A stretch of 12,684 bases of DNA from Pseudoselenomonas ruminantium (GTDB taxonomy: Bacteria; Bacillota; Negativicutes; Selenomonadales; Selenomonadaceae). The stretch spans positions 1 through 12,684 of the forward strand of contig DJYL01000158.1 in the NCBI GenBank assembly GCA_002448495.1, read 5' to 3'. Below, in pieces: positions 6,974 to 12,684 of this stretch. Within the stretch, counting starts at the first letter, position 1, and each line of letters opens with the position of its first letter. The position numbers and the translations under genes are program-made. Under the pieces are notes generated by a model. It was not told the DNA's origin. It saw only the letters and a list, made by a program, of their open reading frames with translations, and did no database searches.

Positions 6974-7002
6974 ATAATAACGAGATTTTTTTGACATGTC
7001 AA
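6974..7002 (-). promoter_or_regulatory. Main sigma-A promoter of the pur operon
   Basis: A perfect TTGACA (7002-6997) and TATTAT (6979-6974) are separated by 17 nt. A run of seven A lies in the spacer. The predicted start is near 6967, giving a leader of about 64 nt before purC. The -35 box is half of a 12-bp perfect palindrome (6991-7002). The leader is too short for a purine riboswitch and none is seen. Confidence 0.75.
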
Positions 7003-7024
7003 TGATTTTTAGGACACATGTCCT
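6991..7024. promoter_or_regulatory. Two related palindromes 21 bp apart over the pur promoter, candidate operator
   Basis: TTGACATGTCAA (6991-7002) is a perfect 12-bp palindrome covering the -35 box. AGGACACATGTCCT (7011-7024) has perfect 6-bp arms AGGACA/TGTCCT around CA. Both share an ACATGTC core, and their centres (6996.5 and 7017.5) are 21 bp apart, two turns of B-DNA. This is the geometry expected for two dimers bound to one face, and the position suggests repression. The regulator is unknown. Confidence 0.5.
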
Positions 7025-7048
7025 TGAATTCTATAGTAAACACATAAT

Positions 7049-7093
7049 AAAAAAACACGTTCTCCCATAGAAAATTCCTTAGAAGAACGTGTT
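7049..7093 (-). terminator. Intrinsic terminator after the helicase gene
   Basis: Minus-strand RNA pairs 7093-7084 (AACACGUUCU) with 7063-7054 (AGAACGUGUU) over 10 bp with a 20-nt loop. Uridines continue directly from the stem (7053-7049), followed by more A/U. It starts 9 nt after the helicase stop codon and separates the accessory block from the pur promoter. Confidence 0.85.
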
Positions 7094-7102
7094 CCCAATT
7101 GT

Positions 7103-10100
7103 CTAACGCTGCAAACTATCTATCAAATCCTGACAAGTCTGCTCTTTTTTCTTCTTATGCTTGGCAAGTTTGCTTGAGGTTCTATGACATAGTGCAATAG
7201 CTGCCCCAACCAATAGAGGTGTCGTACAAATATGCGCTCTTCCACCTGTTGAACTTATCGTAAATAAAGTTCTGTTACGATATTCCAGCATTTTAACAGG
7301 CAGTTCAAGCGTATATGCCTTGCGGGGATGTTCCTCTAATTCCTTAATAGCCTGCTGAGCAGACTCCATCCCTGTCTTTTCCAATAAAGCAATCGCCACA
7401 TACTTGACCAACGCTCTATGTATCAAAGCATATTCCTCATTTATCTGTTTGTTTTTTTCTCGTTGCTCATAAAACTCTTGCTCTTTGGCAACCAAATTTG
7501 CCAGCTGTCCCTGTGCTTCTTCTATATCCGTTGTCGTAAGCGGCACCTGTGCAATGTTTATCTGCGACAACATATCATAAGATGTAACCAGCAAAGGACC
7601 ACCATTTGCAGCTACTAAATATCCCACAGCTTCTCCGTCAGCTAAGGGAACGTTAATACGTCGTACATACGACTTATATTCCGCCAGCTTATCGGACATC
7701 TCACTTAACAAAGAATCTACCGCCTTATTTCCCCAAGTCATATACGGCGATGCGGATGATGACATTTGCCTGTTGGTCGTTGTCTGCCAACCAGAAAAAC
7801 CTTCATTTGCCGGCATTTCTATCCTATAACCATTCCCTGCTTTCAGAACTTTCATTCCCATAGATTTCAAATAAGCCGAGTTGATGATCGCATTATGCAA
7901 ATCCTCCACCTTAGCAGGTTGCGGCTGTTTAGCCATCAATTCATGCTCCTTGCGATAAATTTCATATTGTGCTTCAGCATCCAGTTCCATCTTCTTAGCA
8001 TTTTCCATTTGCTTTTTCAGTCGCTGCCTAGCCTTTTTTTCTAATTTGACTTCATCAATCTTGCCCGAATGTAAGTCAATGAAATCCTGCGGCTCAATCG
8101 GCAATATAGGAACCTGCTGGATACCCACAATCTGACCTGCCTTTTTCAAACGATTCGTCAGTCTGCCATAGACAATTTCCTCAGTACTTCCTTGATAACA
8201 CATATTGAGCACGAATATATCTTTATGCGTCTGTCCGATACGGTCAATACGACCTATACGCTGCTCTATTTTCATCGGATTCCAGCCCATATCAAAGTTT
8301 ATCAACATATCAGCTGTTTGCAGATTCAGACCTTCAGCCGCTGCATCTGTACAAAGAAGCACATCTATTTTTCCAGTTAAAAAAAGATTTTTTATCTCCT
8401 CACGAGTTACGCGGCGATAGCATCGTGCTTTCGCATCATACCATTGGGTCTCCTTTCCAGAATACACACCTATGTGAAGTCCCGGTGCTCTAGCAGACAG
8501 ATATTCCCGAATACTCTGCAAGCTGTCAAAGAAGCGAGTAAAAATAACTGTCTGCTTCATACGATTACTGCTCCCCACAATACGTCTCTGCTCCAACCGA
8601 TTAAGCAGTTCCTGAATTTTGGTCGGAGTATCATGTGACATAGAACCAAGCTGCGCCAGCATCTCCTGCAAGCGCTCCTGTTCCCAAGCCAAGTCTTCAG
8701 GCGAGCGATCTTTCAGTAGTGCATCCACGGATATTTCACTAATATCATTTTCATCTGTATCTTCCCCATCGTCTTCCAGCTCATTCAGATATTCCTGCAG
8801 CTCCTCTTGTGAAGAAAATTCATAAGCTCCAAATTTCAGCGTTGCTTGTACACGCACCAAACGTCGCTCAAGCGTCTGCTGAATTGCAAAAAGGCTGGAA
8901 GCAAAGCGCAACTGTAAAAAATTCAGGTAGAAAGCCATCATTTGCTTGGAATCTGGCCGATGCGCATTGATTTGCTGCATGAGTCCTGCACAATAAACCT
9001 CTAACTGCGCATAGAATTCCTTCTCTTTGGAACTGAACGCAATAATAGCCAAAGGCAACACATGTCGCTTAGCCAAATTACTTTTCAGTTCCCCATGCTT
9101 TCGATACTCCTCCAACAATTTGCGCGTATGCCGCATCATAACGCGTGACAAAGGTGCAGCAGAAAAAAGTGGTTTCAATACTTCCTTGGCATCATTTCCT
9201 CGAGGTTCCCGCTTGGCCAATTCCTTCAATGCTTGACGATTTTTGCCATTTACAACCGTCTTTTCCATTAATCGCAATAAATACGGGTCAGCAGCCTCCA
9301 GTGCCGCATAACTTCTCCCCAGGAGCCGCCAATTATCTAGTTTCAACTCCTTGCCTTGAGCAATATAGGAAAGCAACTCATAATATTGTTCCAGCAGGTA
9401 AGGCTCATAACGAAATGCCGCCGTCCGCCCCATAAGCTTGGTCAGATCATAAACCTCAATTGGATCTATCTGCATGGGTGTAGCCGTAGCCAGCCACAAG
9501 CTTTTTGTGCGTGCAGCAAAACCATGTTCAATACAGTCATAAAGCTTGCCATACTTTGGTTCTTCCCAATAGCCCTTTTGCGGATTAGAACGGCGAGCAT
9601 AATGTGCCTCATCCACCAGTACCACATCAGCCAAAGCTGCCATTTTCAGCATATTACGTCTTTCCTTGCGACTGGCCAGTCCTGTGGATACTATGTTTAA
9701 TTCTGGCTCATAAAGGTCTTGATCCGTATATTCATTCTCATTCAAATCTTTATGCACGATTTTACCATTCTGACCAGCTTTTGGCTTGCTGCTATAAAAA
9801 TCCAGCATAGCCTTCTCCGCCAATTCCCGCTGCCACTGTGCCGTTAAACTGGCTGGTGCAGCAATAAGCACACGCTTTATTCTGCCAGAAAGCAGTAAGC
9901 TTCGCATAGCCAAGGCAGATTCAATAGTCTTCCCCAACCCCACTTCATCACACAACAAATAGGAATAAGGCCAGCTTTCCACCAAATGACGACTGACCAT
10001 TTCTTGATGTGGCCAAGGTTCTACTGGAGCAGAATACATACCAATGTAGATTCCCCCCGGCATCCTAGGAGCGTCTTTCAGGACGGCAAATTTCAGCAAT

Positions 10101-10900
10101 TCCTCAAGACTCGGCTCCAAAGTTTTATTGAGTTCAGCCGCACTTGTACCATCAATTTCTGTCAGTTTCCCCTTAAGATTCCGCAGCTTCACCAGTTTTT
10201 CCCGTACAGCCTGTGGCAGGGACAGCACCTTCATATGCGGATTCTTATTTTCCCAAAGTCTGTCAAAATCTTTCCTAGCCTGGTCAATACGCTGTGACTC
10301 CCGACCTCCCTCCCAAGAACAGTTCACATCGATATTCTCAGCATTCAGCTTCAACGCTTGACGTGATTCATTAAGTGAACCTGCTCCCCGCAGACAGTGC
10401 CCTTCTCTATCCTCCATGAGGAACCACTTTTCATGGACATAACCATCTTCCGTGGCCTCTACTGAAAGCGGTTTTCCCGTCTGACCATGGAGACGAAAGG
10501 CCACCTTCACCTCCAAGCGCCCTTGAGCCACCATATATGCTAAAAGAGCTACACCCGCTTTAACATTTTCCGGCCAAGCCTCACTATTTTCCAATTCACT
10601 GAGCAACGCATTATCGAATCGTGCCTTATCTCCAGCCAGAATTGCCTCAACATCAGCCAGTGCCATATCCGCACCAACGATAAGCCTCATTTTTCCTTGA
10701 TTATTCAGAAAAGCCGTGTAACCTTCTGAAGCGGCTGCCAAAGATGTGGAGCGAAAATACCCTGCTACTCTGTCATATTTTTCAGCCCGTTGCAAGGCTG
10801 GAATGTAGAAATCATGCAAGATATCTACAGCACTGCCGTCATCTTTTAAGGAAGATGTCTGATAGCTTACCTGCCAGGGATAATCCGTAAAATCTGCCAT
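7103..10900 (-). CDS. PLD-like domain plus SNF2/RapA-type helicase, putative defence protein
   Basis: A 1265-residue fusion. Residues about 20-220 resemble a phospholipase-D-like domain, with YDRVAGYFRSTSL (42-54), one HKD-like motif beginning HEK (His156, Lys158), and GAGSLNES (172-179). Residues about 290-480 are helicase lobe 1: Walker A DEVGLGKT (318-325), VLIAAPASLTAQWQREL (344-360), DEAH box (430-433) and TATP (472-475). An insert of about 300 residues follows, with an acidic stretch (707-720). Lobe 2 has VIFTRF (785-790), TDAAAEGLNLQ (851-861) and QRIGRIDRIGQ (880-890), typical of SNF2/RapA ATPases. Residues 950-995 look coiled-coil, and the C-terminus is uncharacterised. The ATG has an AAGGTGG site about 9 nt upstream, and the abi stop is 16 nt away, so it belongs to the abi operon. 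SNF2 helicases and PLD nucleases occur in DISARM (DrmD, DrmC), and a helicase-PLD fusion in Mokosh type II, but this order and subtype match neither exactly. An antiphage role is inferred from context. Confidence 0.9.
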   Translation of the reverse strand: MADFTDYPWQVSYQTSSLKDDGSAVDILHDFYIPALQRAEKYDRVAGYFRSTSLAAASEGYTAFLNNQGKMRLIVGADMALADVEAILAGDKARFDNALLSELENSEAWPENVKAGVALLAYMVAQGRLEVKVAFRLHGQTGKPLSVEATEDGYVHEKWFLMEDREGHCLRGAGSLNESRQALKLNAENIDVNCSWEGGRESQRIDQARKDFDRLWENKNPHMKVLSLPQAVREKLVKLRNLKGKLTEIDGTSAAELNKTLEPSLEELLKFAVLKDAPRMPGGIYIGMYSAPVEPWPHQEMVSRHLVESWPYSYLLCDEVGLGKTIESALAMRSLLLSGRIKRVLIAAPASLTAQWQRELAEKAMLDFYSSKPKAGQNGKIVHKDLNENEYTDQDLYEPELNIVSTGLASRKERRNMLKMAALADVVLVDEAHYARRSNPQKGYWEEPKYGKLYDCIEHGFAARTKSLWLATATPMQIDPIEVYDLTKLMGRTAAFRYEPYLLEQYYELLSYIAQGKELKLDNWRLLGRSYAALEAADPYLLRLMEKTVVNGKNRQALKELAKREPRGNDAKEVLKPLFSAAPLSRVMMRHTRKLLEEYRKHGELKSNLAKRHVLPLAIIAFSSKEKEFYAQLEVYCAGLMQQINAHRPDSKQMMAFYLNFLQLRFASSLFAIQQTLERRLVRVQATLKFGAYEFSSQEELQEYLNELEDDGEDTDENDISEISVDALLKDRSPEDLAWEQERLQEMLAQLGSMSHDTPTKIQELLNRLEQRRIVGSSNRMKQTVIFTRFFDSLQSIREYLSARAPGLHIGVYSGKETQWYDAKARCYRRVTREEIKNLFLTGKIDVLLCTDAAAEGLNLQTADMLINFDMGWNPMKIEQRIGRIDRIGQTHKDIFVLNMCYQGSTEEIVYGRLTNRLKKAGQIVGIQQVPILPIEPQDFIDLHSGKIDEVKLEKKARQRLKKQMENAKKMELDAEAQYEIYRKEHELMAKQPQPAKVEDLHNAIINSAYLKSMGMKVLKAGNGYRIEMPANEGFSGWQTTTNRQMSSSASPYMTWGNKAVDSLLSEMSDKLAEYKSYVRRINVPLADGEAVGYLVAANGGPLLVTSYDMLSQINIAQVPLTTTDIEEAQGQLANLVAKEQEFYEQREKNKQINEEYALIHRALVKYVAIALLEKTGMESAQQAIKELEEHPRKAYTLELPVKMLEYRNRTLFTISSTGGRAHICTTPLLVGAAIALCHRTSSKLAKHKKKKEQTCQDLIDSLQR

Positions 10901-10916
10901 TGAACAATCCCACCTT

Positions 10917-11885
10917 TCAATTTTCTGTCGGTAATGTCATCACAGACAAACTCTGCCAGTCGCTTTCCAAGCCCATAATTTTGCGTATATCATCACAACT
11001 GATTGATTTTAAGCGATAATTCAATTTCTTGTTTAAGGCATAATCGATATGATGAATCAAATTCTTGTAACGGGTAGGCTGCAAAAAGTATTTCATGGCA
11101 ATCAGCAAGGCTAAAATATCCTGCGTACCATATTTATAGCCCTTTTCATTGCAGGGAATATCCAATAATTCATGTAAAGGTAAATTATTTATTGGTGTCG
11201 GCCTCTTTTGATCCCTTATATGGCAATATACACGTTCACCATGCGCACATTTATTTCTAAATACGGCTATGAAGTCAATTAAAGACTTAAATTCTGCCGA
11301 GGATAAATGAAATGCACCTGCGACCTTTTCCTTATCCTCTTTGCACATACATGCATAAAACGAATTGATTTTACCAAATGTCATAACTTTGGATAATACC
11401 CATAAGGGGACAGAACCATACTTGTCCATGTAATGCTGTACCGCATTATGATGCTTCCGTTGTTTATCGATAAGCTTCAGTAAATCAAAAATAAGTGCAT
11501 TGACACGCTTAAAATTACTAAACCCTTTGGCATTAAAAGCTTCTGGACGCAGATATGTGGTATGATCCTCACCATGATGCTTGGAAAACACATCAATAAT
11601 CATTGCTTTCACACAATGCTCGATACGCAATAACTCCGGCAATAAAAGTTCCCTAAGTCTGCGGTCAAAAGAATACAGCGCCACTATTTCATAGAAGGAA
11701 GTCCCTGGTTTATAAGCATCCCCATTATTTGTAGAACTTATAAAAGGCGTCTTATATCCATTCACTACATAATAATAGTTTTCATAAGTCAAAACCTGTC
11801 TGGCAAATTTTTTATTGCTTACAACGATATTGCGACTTTCCAAAATAGCTATTTGCTCATCTACTGTTTTGAAGGGTTTATTCAT
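10917..11885 (-). CDS. Abi_2 (AbiD/AbiF-type) HEPN abortive-infection protein
   Basis: 322 residues. The N-terminus KPFKTVDEQIAILESRNI (3-20), the segment ENYYYVVNGYKTPF (35-48), and FYEIVALYSFDRRLRELLLPELLRIEHCVK (64-93) are hallmarks of the Abi_2 family (lactococcal AbiD/AbiF). The C-terminal half contains AVFRNKCAHGERVY (207-220) with Arg210 and His215, the Rx4H motif of HEPN ribonucleases. The likely role is RNA cleavage that halts growth on phage infection; that is family knowledge, not shown here. There is no signal peptide or membrane segment. The ATG at 11885 has AAGGAG 8 nt upstream. It has its own near-consensus promoter and a structured leader, and is followed after 16 nt by the helicase gene. 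Codon use is AT-rich (one 60-base row, 11461-11520, is 17/60 G+C), unlike the pur genes. Confidence 0.88.
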   Translation of the reverse strand: MNKPFKTVDEQIAILESRNIVVSNKKFARQVLTYENYYYVVNGYKTPFISSTNNGDAYKPGTSFYEIVALYSFDRRLRELLLPELLRIEHCVKAMIIDVFSKHHGEDHTTYLRPEAFNAKGFSNFKRVNALIFDLLKLIDKQRKHHNAVQHYMDKYGSVPLWVLSKVMTFGKINSFYACMCKEDKEKVAGAFHLSSAEFKSLIDFIAVFRNKCAHGERVYCHIRDQKRPTPINNLPLHELLDIPCNEKGYKYGTQDILALLIAMKYFLQPTRYKNLIHHIDYALNKKLNYRLKSISCDDIRKIMGLESDWQSLSVMTLPTEN

Positions 11886-11905
11886 GCCTATTGCTCCTTT
11901 ACATA

Positions 11906-11988
11906 CGAATAGCCCCCAATGCCATAAGCAAAGGGGGCTATCGTTTGTCCGGGGGTACGGCTGCGAACACCGATTCCCGAATCGCTCT
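11906..11988 (-). ncRNA. Structured leader / candidate AbiF-associated noncoding RNA
   Basis: Between the predicted start (about 11988) and the abi ribosome-binding site lie two clear hairpins. Hairpin 1 pairs CGATTC (11984-11979) with GAATCG (11976-11971) around 2 nt, with a possible outer GAACA/TGTTC pairing (11992-11988 with 11969-11965). Hairpin 2 pairs ATAGCCCCC with GGGGGCTAT (11941-11933 with 11917-11909) over 9 bp, with an inner TGC/GCA stem. No strong U-run follows hairpin 2, so read-through into abi is expected, with possible partial termination or processing. From memory, recent work reports AbiF-type HEPN toxins paired with a structured antitoxin RNA upstream; position and folding fit. 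No Rfam or alignment check was possible, so a plain regulatory 5' leader remains the alternative. Confidence 0.45.
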
Positions 11989-11994
11989 GTTCAT

Positions 11995-12024
11995 ATTATA
12001 ATCTTGATTGGATAAAAATGTCAA
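11995..12024 (-). promoter_or_regulatory. Consensus sigma-A promoter of the leader-abi-helicase unit
   Basis: Perfect TTGACA (12024-12019) and perfect TATAAT (12000-11995) with an 18-nt spacer. Predicted start is near 11988. The strength is notable for a gene whose product should be toxic, and fits an RNA that must be made in excess. It lies 36 nt downstream of the toxin stop codon, with no clear terminator in between. Confidence 0.85.
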
Positions 12025-12059
12025 GAAATTCTTATGCTTTCAAGCCAAAGTATACTCAC

Positions 12060-12383
12060 TTAAATATAAGGATCTACCTTCACCACATAATTCTCCAGCA
12101 TATGAAATACGCCAACTACATATACCGTCTGCCCATCTACACGAAATACAATCCGATAGCGCAGCCTAGTCAAAAATGCTTCCCGGTATCCTTGGCGCTG
12201 CAAAAATACATCCGGACTTTCCGGAAATTGATAGGGATTTTCTTCTAATCTTCGATATACAGCATCTAAGCCATTCAGAAAATGTACCGCTGCATCACGA
12301 TTTTGCAATCTATTGATAAGATATCCCGTCAGCTTATCAATTTGATCATTGGCCCGCTCTGCGATTTGCAAATTATAAGCCAT
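12060..12383 (-). CDS. RelE/ParE-superfamily toxin
   Basis: 107 residues, normal for this family of small toxins, which act as ribosome-dependent mRNA nucleases (RelE) or gyrase inhibitors (ParE); the sequence alone does not decide which. Family features are the N-terminal helical pair with ANDQIDKLTGYLINRL (11-26), then LRYRIVFRVDGQTVYVVGVFHM, matching the 'YRIxYxv..dxVxVxxVxH' strands near the C-terminus. The start ATG overlaps the last 11 nt of the antitoxin gene, the usual coupled arrangement with antitoxin first. No good Shine-Dalgarno site is visible, consistent with coupling. No clear terminator follows (only a weak CTTT/AAAG hairpin near 12035-12048), so transcripts may run into the abi region. 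Confidence 0.88.
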   Translation of the reverse strand: MAYNLQIAERANDQIDKLTGYLINRLQNRDAAVHFLNGLDAVYRRLEENPYQFPESPDVFLQRQGYREAFLTRLRYRIVFRVDGQTVYVVGVFHMLENYVVKVDPYI

Positions 12384-12633
12384 ACTTTTCCCTCACAGAT
12401 GCCAACCCCTCTCGAGCAGGCATGACCTTACCTTTGGCAATCTCTGCTTCTGCCTGCTCTATCTCGCTGTATATCTCCCATTTCTTTTGCATGGATTCAT
12501 AAACCTCCATGCTCATCAGAACCATATCGCCATAGCCATTCTTCGTTATAAATATAGGGCTGTCTGCTTGATGGCACATTTCCGAAATTGCTGAGGTATC
12601 CTTTAATTCCTTAATCGGTATTATCTGTGGCAT
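12373..12633 (-). CDS. Phd/YefM-family antitoxin
   Basis: 86 residues. The N-terminal half, beginning MPQIIPIKELKDTSAISEMC and continuing PIFITKNGYGDMVLMSMEVYESM, is the Phd/YefM DNA-binding and dimerisation domain: the 'IpiselkdtsaiselvkesxxPvfiTKNGygdmVlms' pattern is well marked. The C-terminal part (about 50-86) is charged and helical (YSEIEQAEAEIAKGKV) and would wrap and neutralise the toxin. The ATG at 12633 has an AAGGGGG site about 8 nt upstream. The promoter and operator at 12650-12680 lie just upstream, so the complex probably represses its own operon, as characterised members do. Confidence 0.92.
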   Translation of the reverse strand: MPQIIPIKELKDTSAISEMCHQADSPIFITKNGYGDMVLMSMEVYESMQKKWEIYSEIEQAEAEIAKGKVMPAREGLASVREKYGL

Positions 12634-12649
12634 AACACTGCCCCCTTTC

Positions 12650-12680
12650 TATGTGATAATTATACCATAATTATCACATA
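12650..12680 (-). promoter_or_regulatory. Toxin-antitoxin promoter inside a perfect 13-bp inverted repeat
   Basis: Arms TATGTGATAATTA (12650-12662) and TAATTATCACATA (12668-12680) are exact complements around TACCA. On the minus strand the repeat contains TATAAT (12664-12659) preceded by TG one base away, an extended -10. The matching -35 box would fall at or past the window edge (from about 12682). Binding of the antitoxin or the complex here would block RNA polymerase, as expected for Phd/YefM autoregulation. Confidence 0.8.
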
Positions 12681-12684
12681 AGCT

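Noticed and set aside
11906..11943. Hairpin ATAGCCCCC/GGGGGCTAT as an ordinary terminator of the toxin gene
   Set aside because: It lies downstream of a consensus promoter and upstream of abi, and neither strand has a proper U-run after the stem; a leader or noncoding RNA structure fits better, though partial termination is possible.
1..12684. CRISPR arrays, tRNA or rRNA genes, insertion sequences
   Set aside because: No regularly spaced repeats, no tRNA or rRNA sequence that I recognise, and no transposase or terminal inverted repeats with target duplications were seen.

Overview
The window looks chromosomal and comes from a Gram-positive-lineage anaerobe. My best guess is a Negativicute (Selenomonas/Mitsuokella-like). 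That placement is inference from protein resemblance, a Bacillus-type Fe-S PurF with a propeptide, an L7Ae/YbxF-type ribosomal gene and strong Shine-Dalgarno sites; I had no database to test it. Every gene I can support lies on the minus strand, so biological order runs from high to low coordinates.

Region 1 (12684 to about 7047) is an accessory block that looks like a small defence island. It starts with a type II toxin-antitoxin pair (Phd/YefM-like antitoxin, RelE/ParE-like toxin, 11-nt overlap), whose promoter lies inside a perfect 13-bp inverted repeat. Next comes a promoter with consensus -35 and -10 boxes, a structured leader of about 100 nt, an Abi_2/AbiD/F-type HEPN protein with an Rx4H motif, and, 16 nt further on, a 1265-residue protein joining an N-terminal phospholipase-D-like domain to a SNF2/RapA-type helicase. 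A hairpin plus U-run closes the unit. Base composition changes across the block: single 60-base rows counted by eye give 17/60 G+C in abi (row 11461), 25/60 in the helicase (row 9061) and 37/60 in purM (row 3661), which fits a block acquired by transfer.

Region 2 (about 7024 to 366) is a purine operon in the order purC-purE-purF-purM-purN-purH(cyclohydrolase only)-purD. Gaps are short or negative (16, 53, 14, -17, 23 and 11 nt). It covers PRPP to phosphoribosylamine (PurF), GAR (PurD), FGAR (PurN), AIR (PurM), CAIR (PurE), SAICAR (PurC) and the final ring closure FAICAR to IMP (purH). It lacks FGAM synthase (purL/Q/S), purK, purB and AICAR transformylase, which must be encoded elsewhere if the pathway is complete. 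A good sigma-A promoter sits upstream of purC. One palindrome overlaps its -35 box and a related one lies exactly 21 bp upstream, a plausible operator pair. A second possible promoter with another dyad lies between the first promoter and the purC start. A very long hairpin with a U-run follows purD.

Region 3 (about 365 to 1) is a non-coding stretch with a consensus promoter, followed by the start of an L7Ae/YbxF-like ribosomal protein gene that runs off the window. This is probably the beginning of a str-type (rpsL-rpsG-fusA-tuf) operon, but those genes are outside the window.

The most interesting item is the AbiF-like HEPN gene with its own strong promoter and folded leader. It resembles the HEPN-toxin plus structured-RNA arrangement recently proposed as ancestral to Cas13, and here it is joined in one operon to a PLD-SNF2 helicase.
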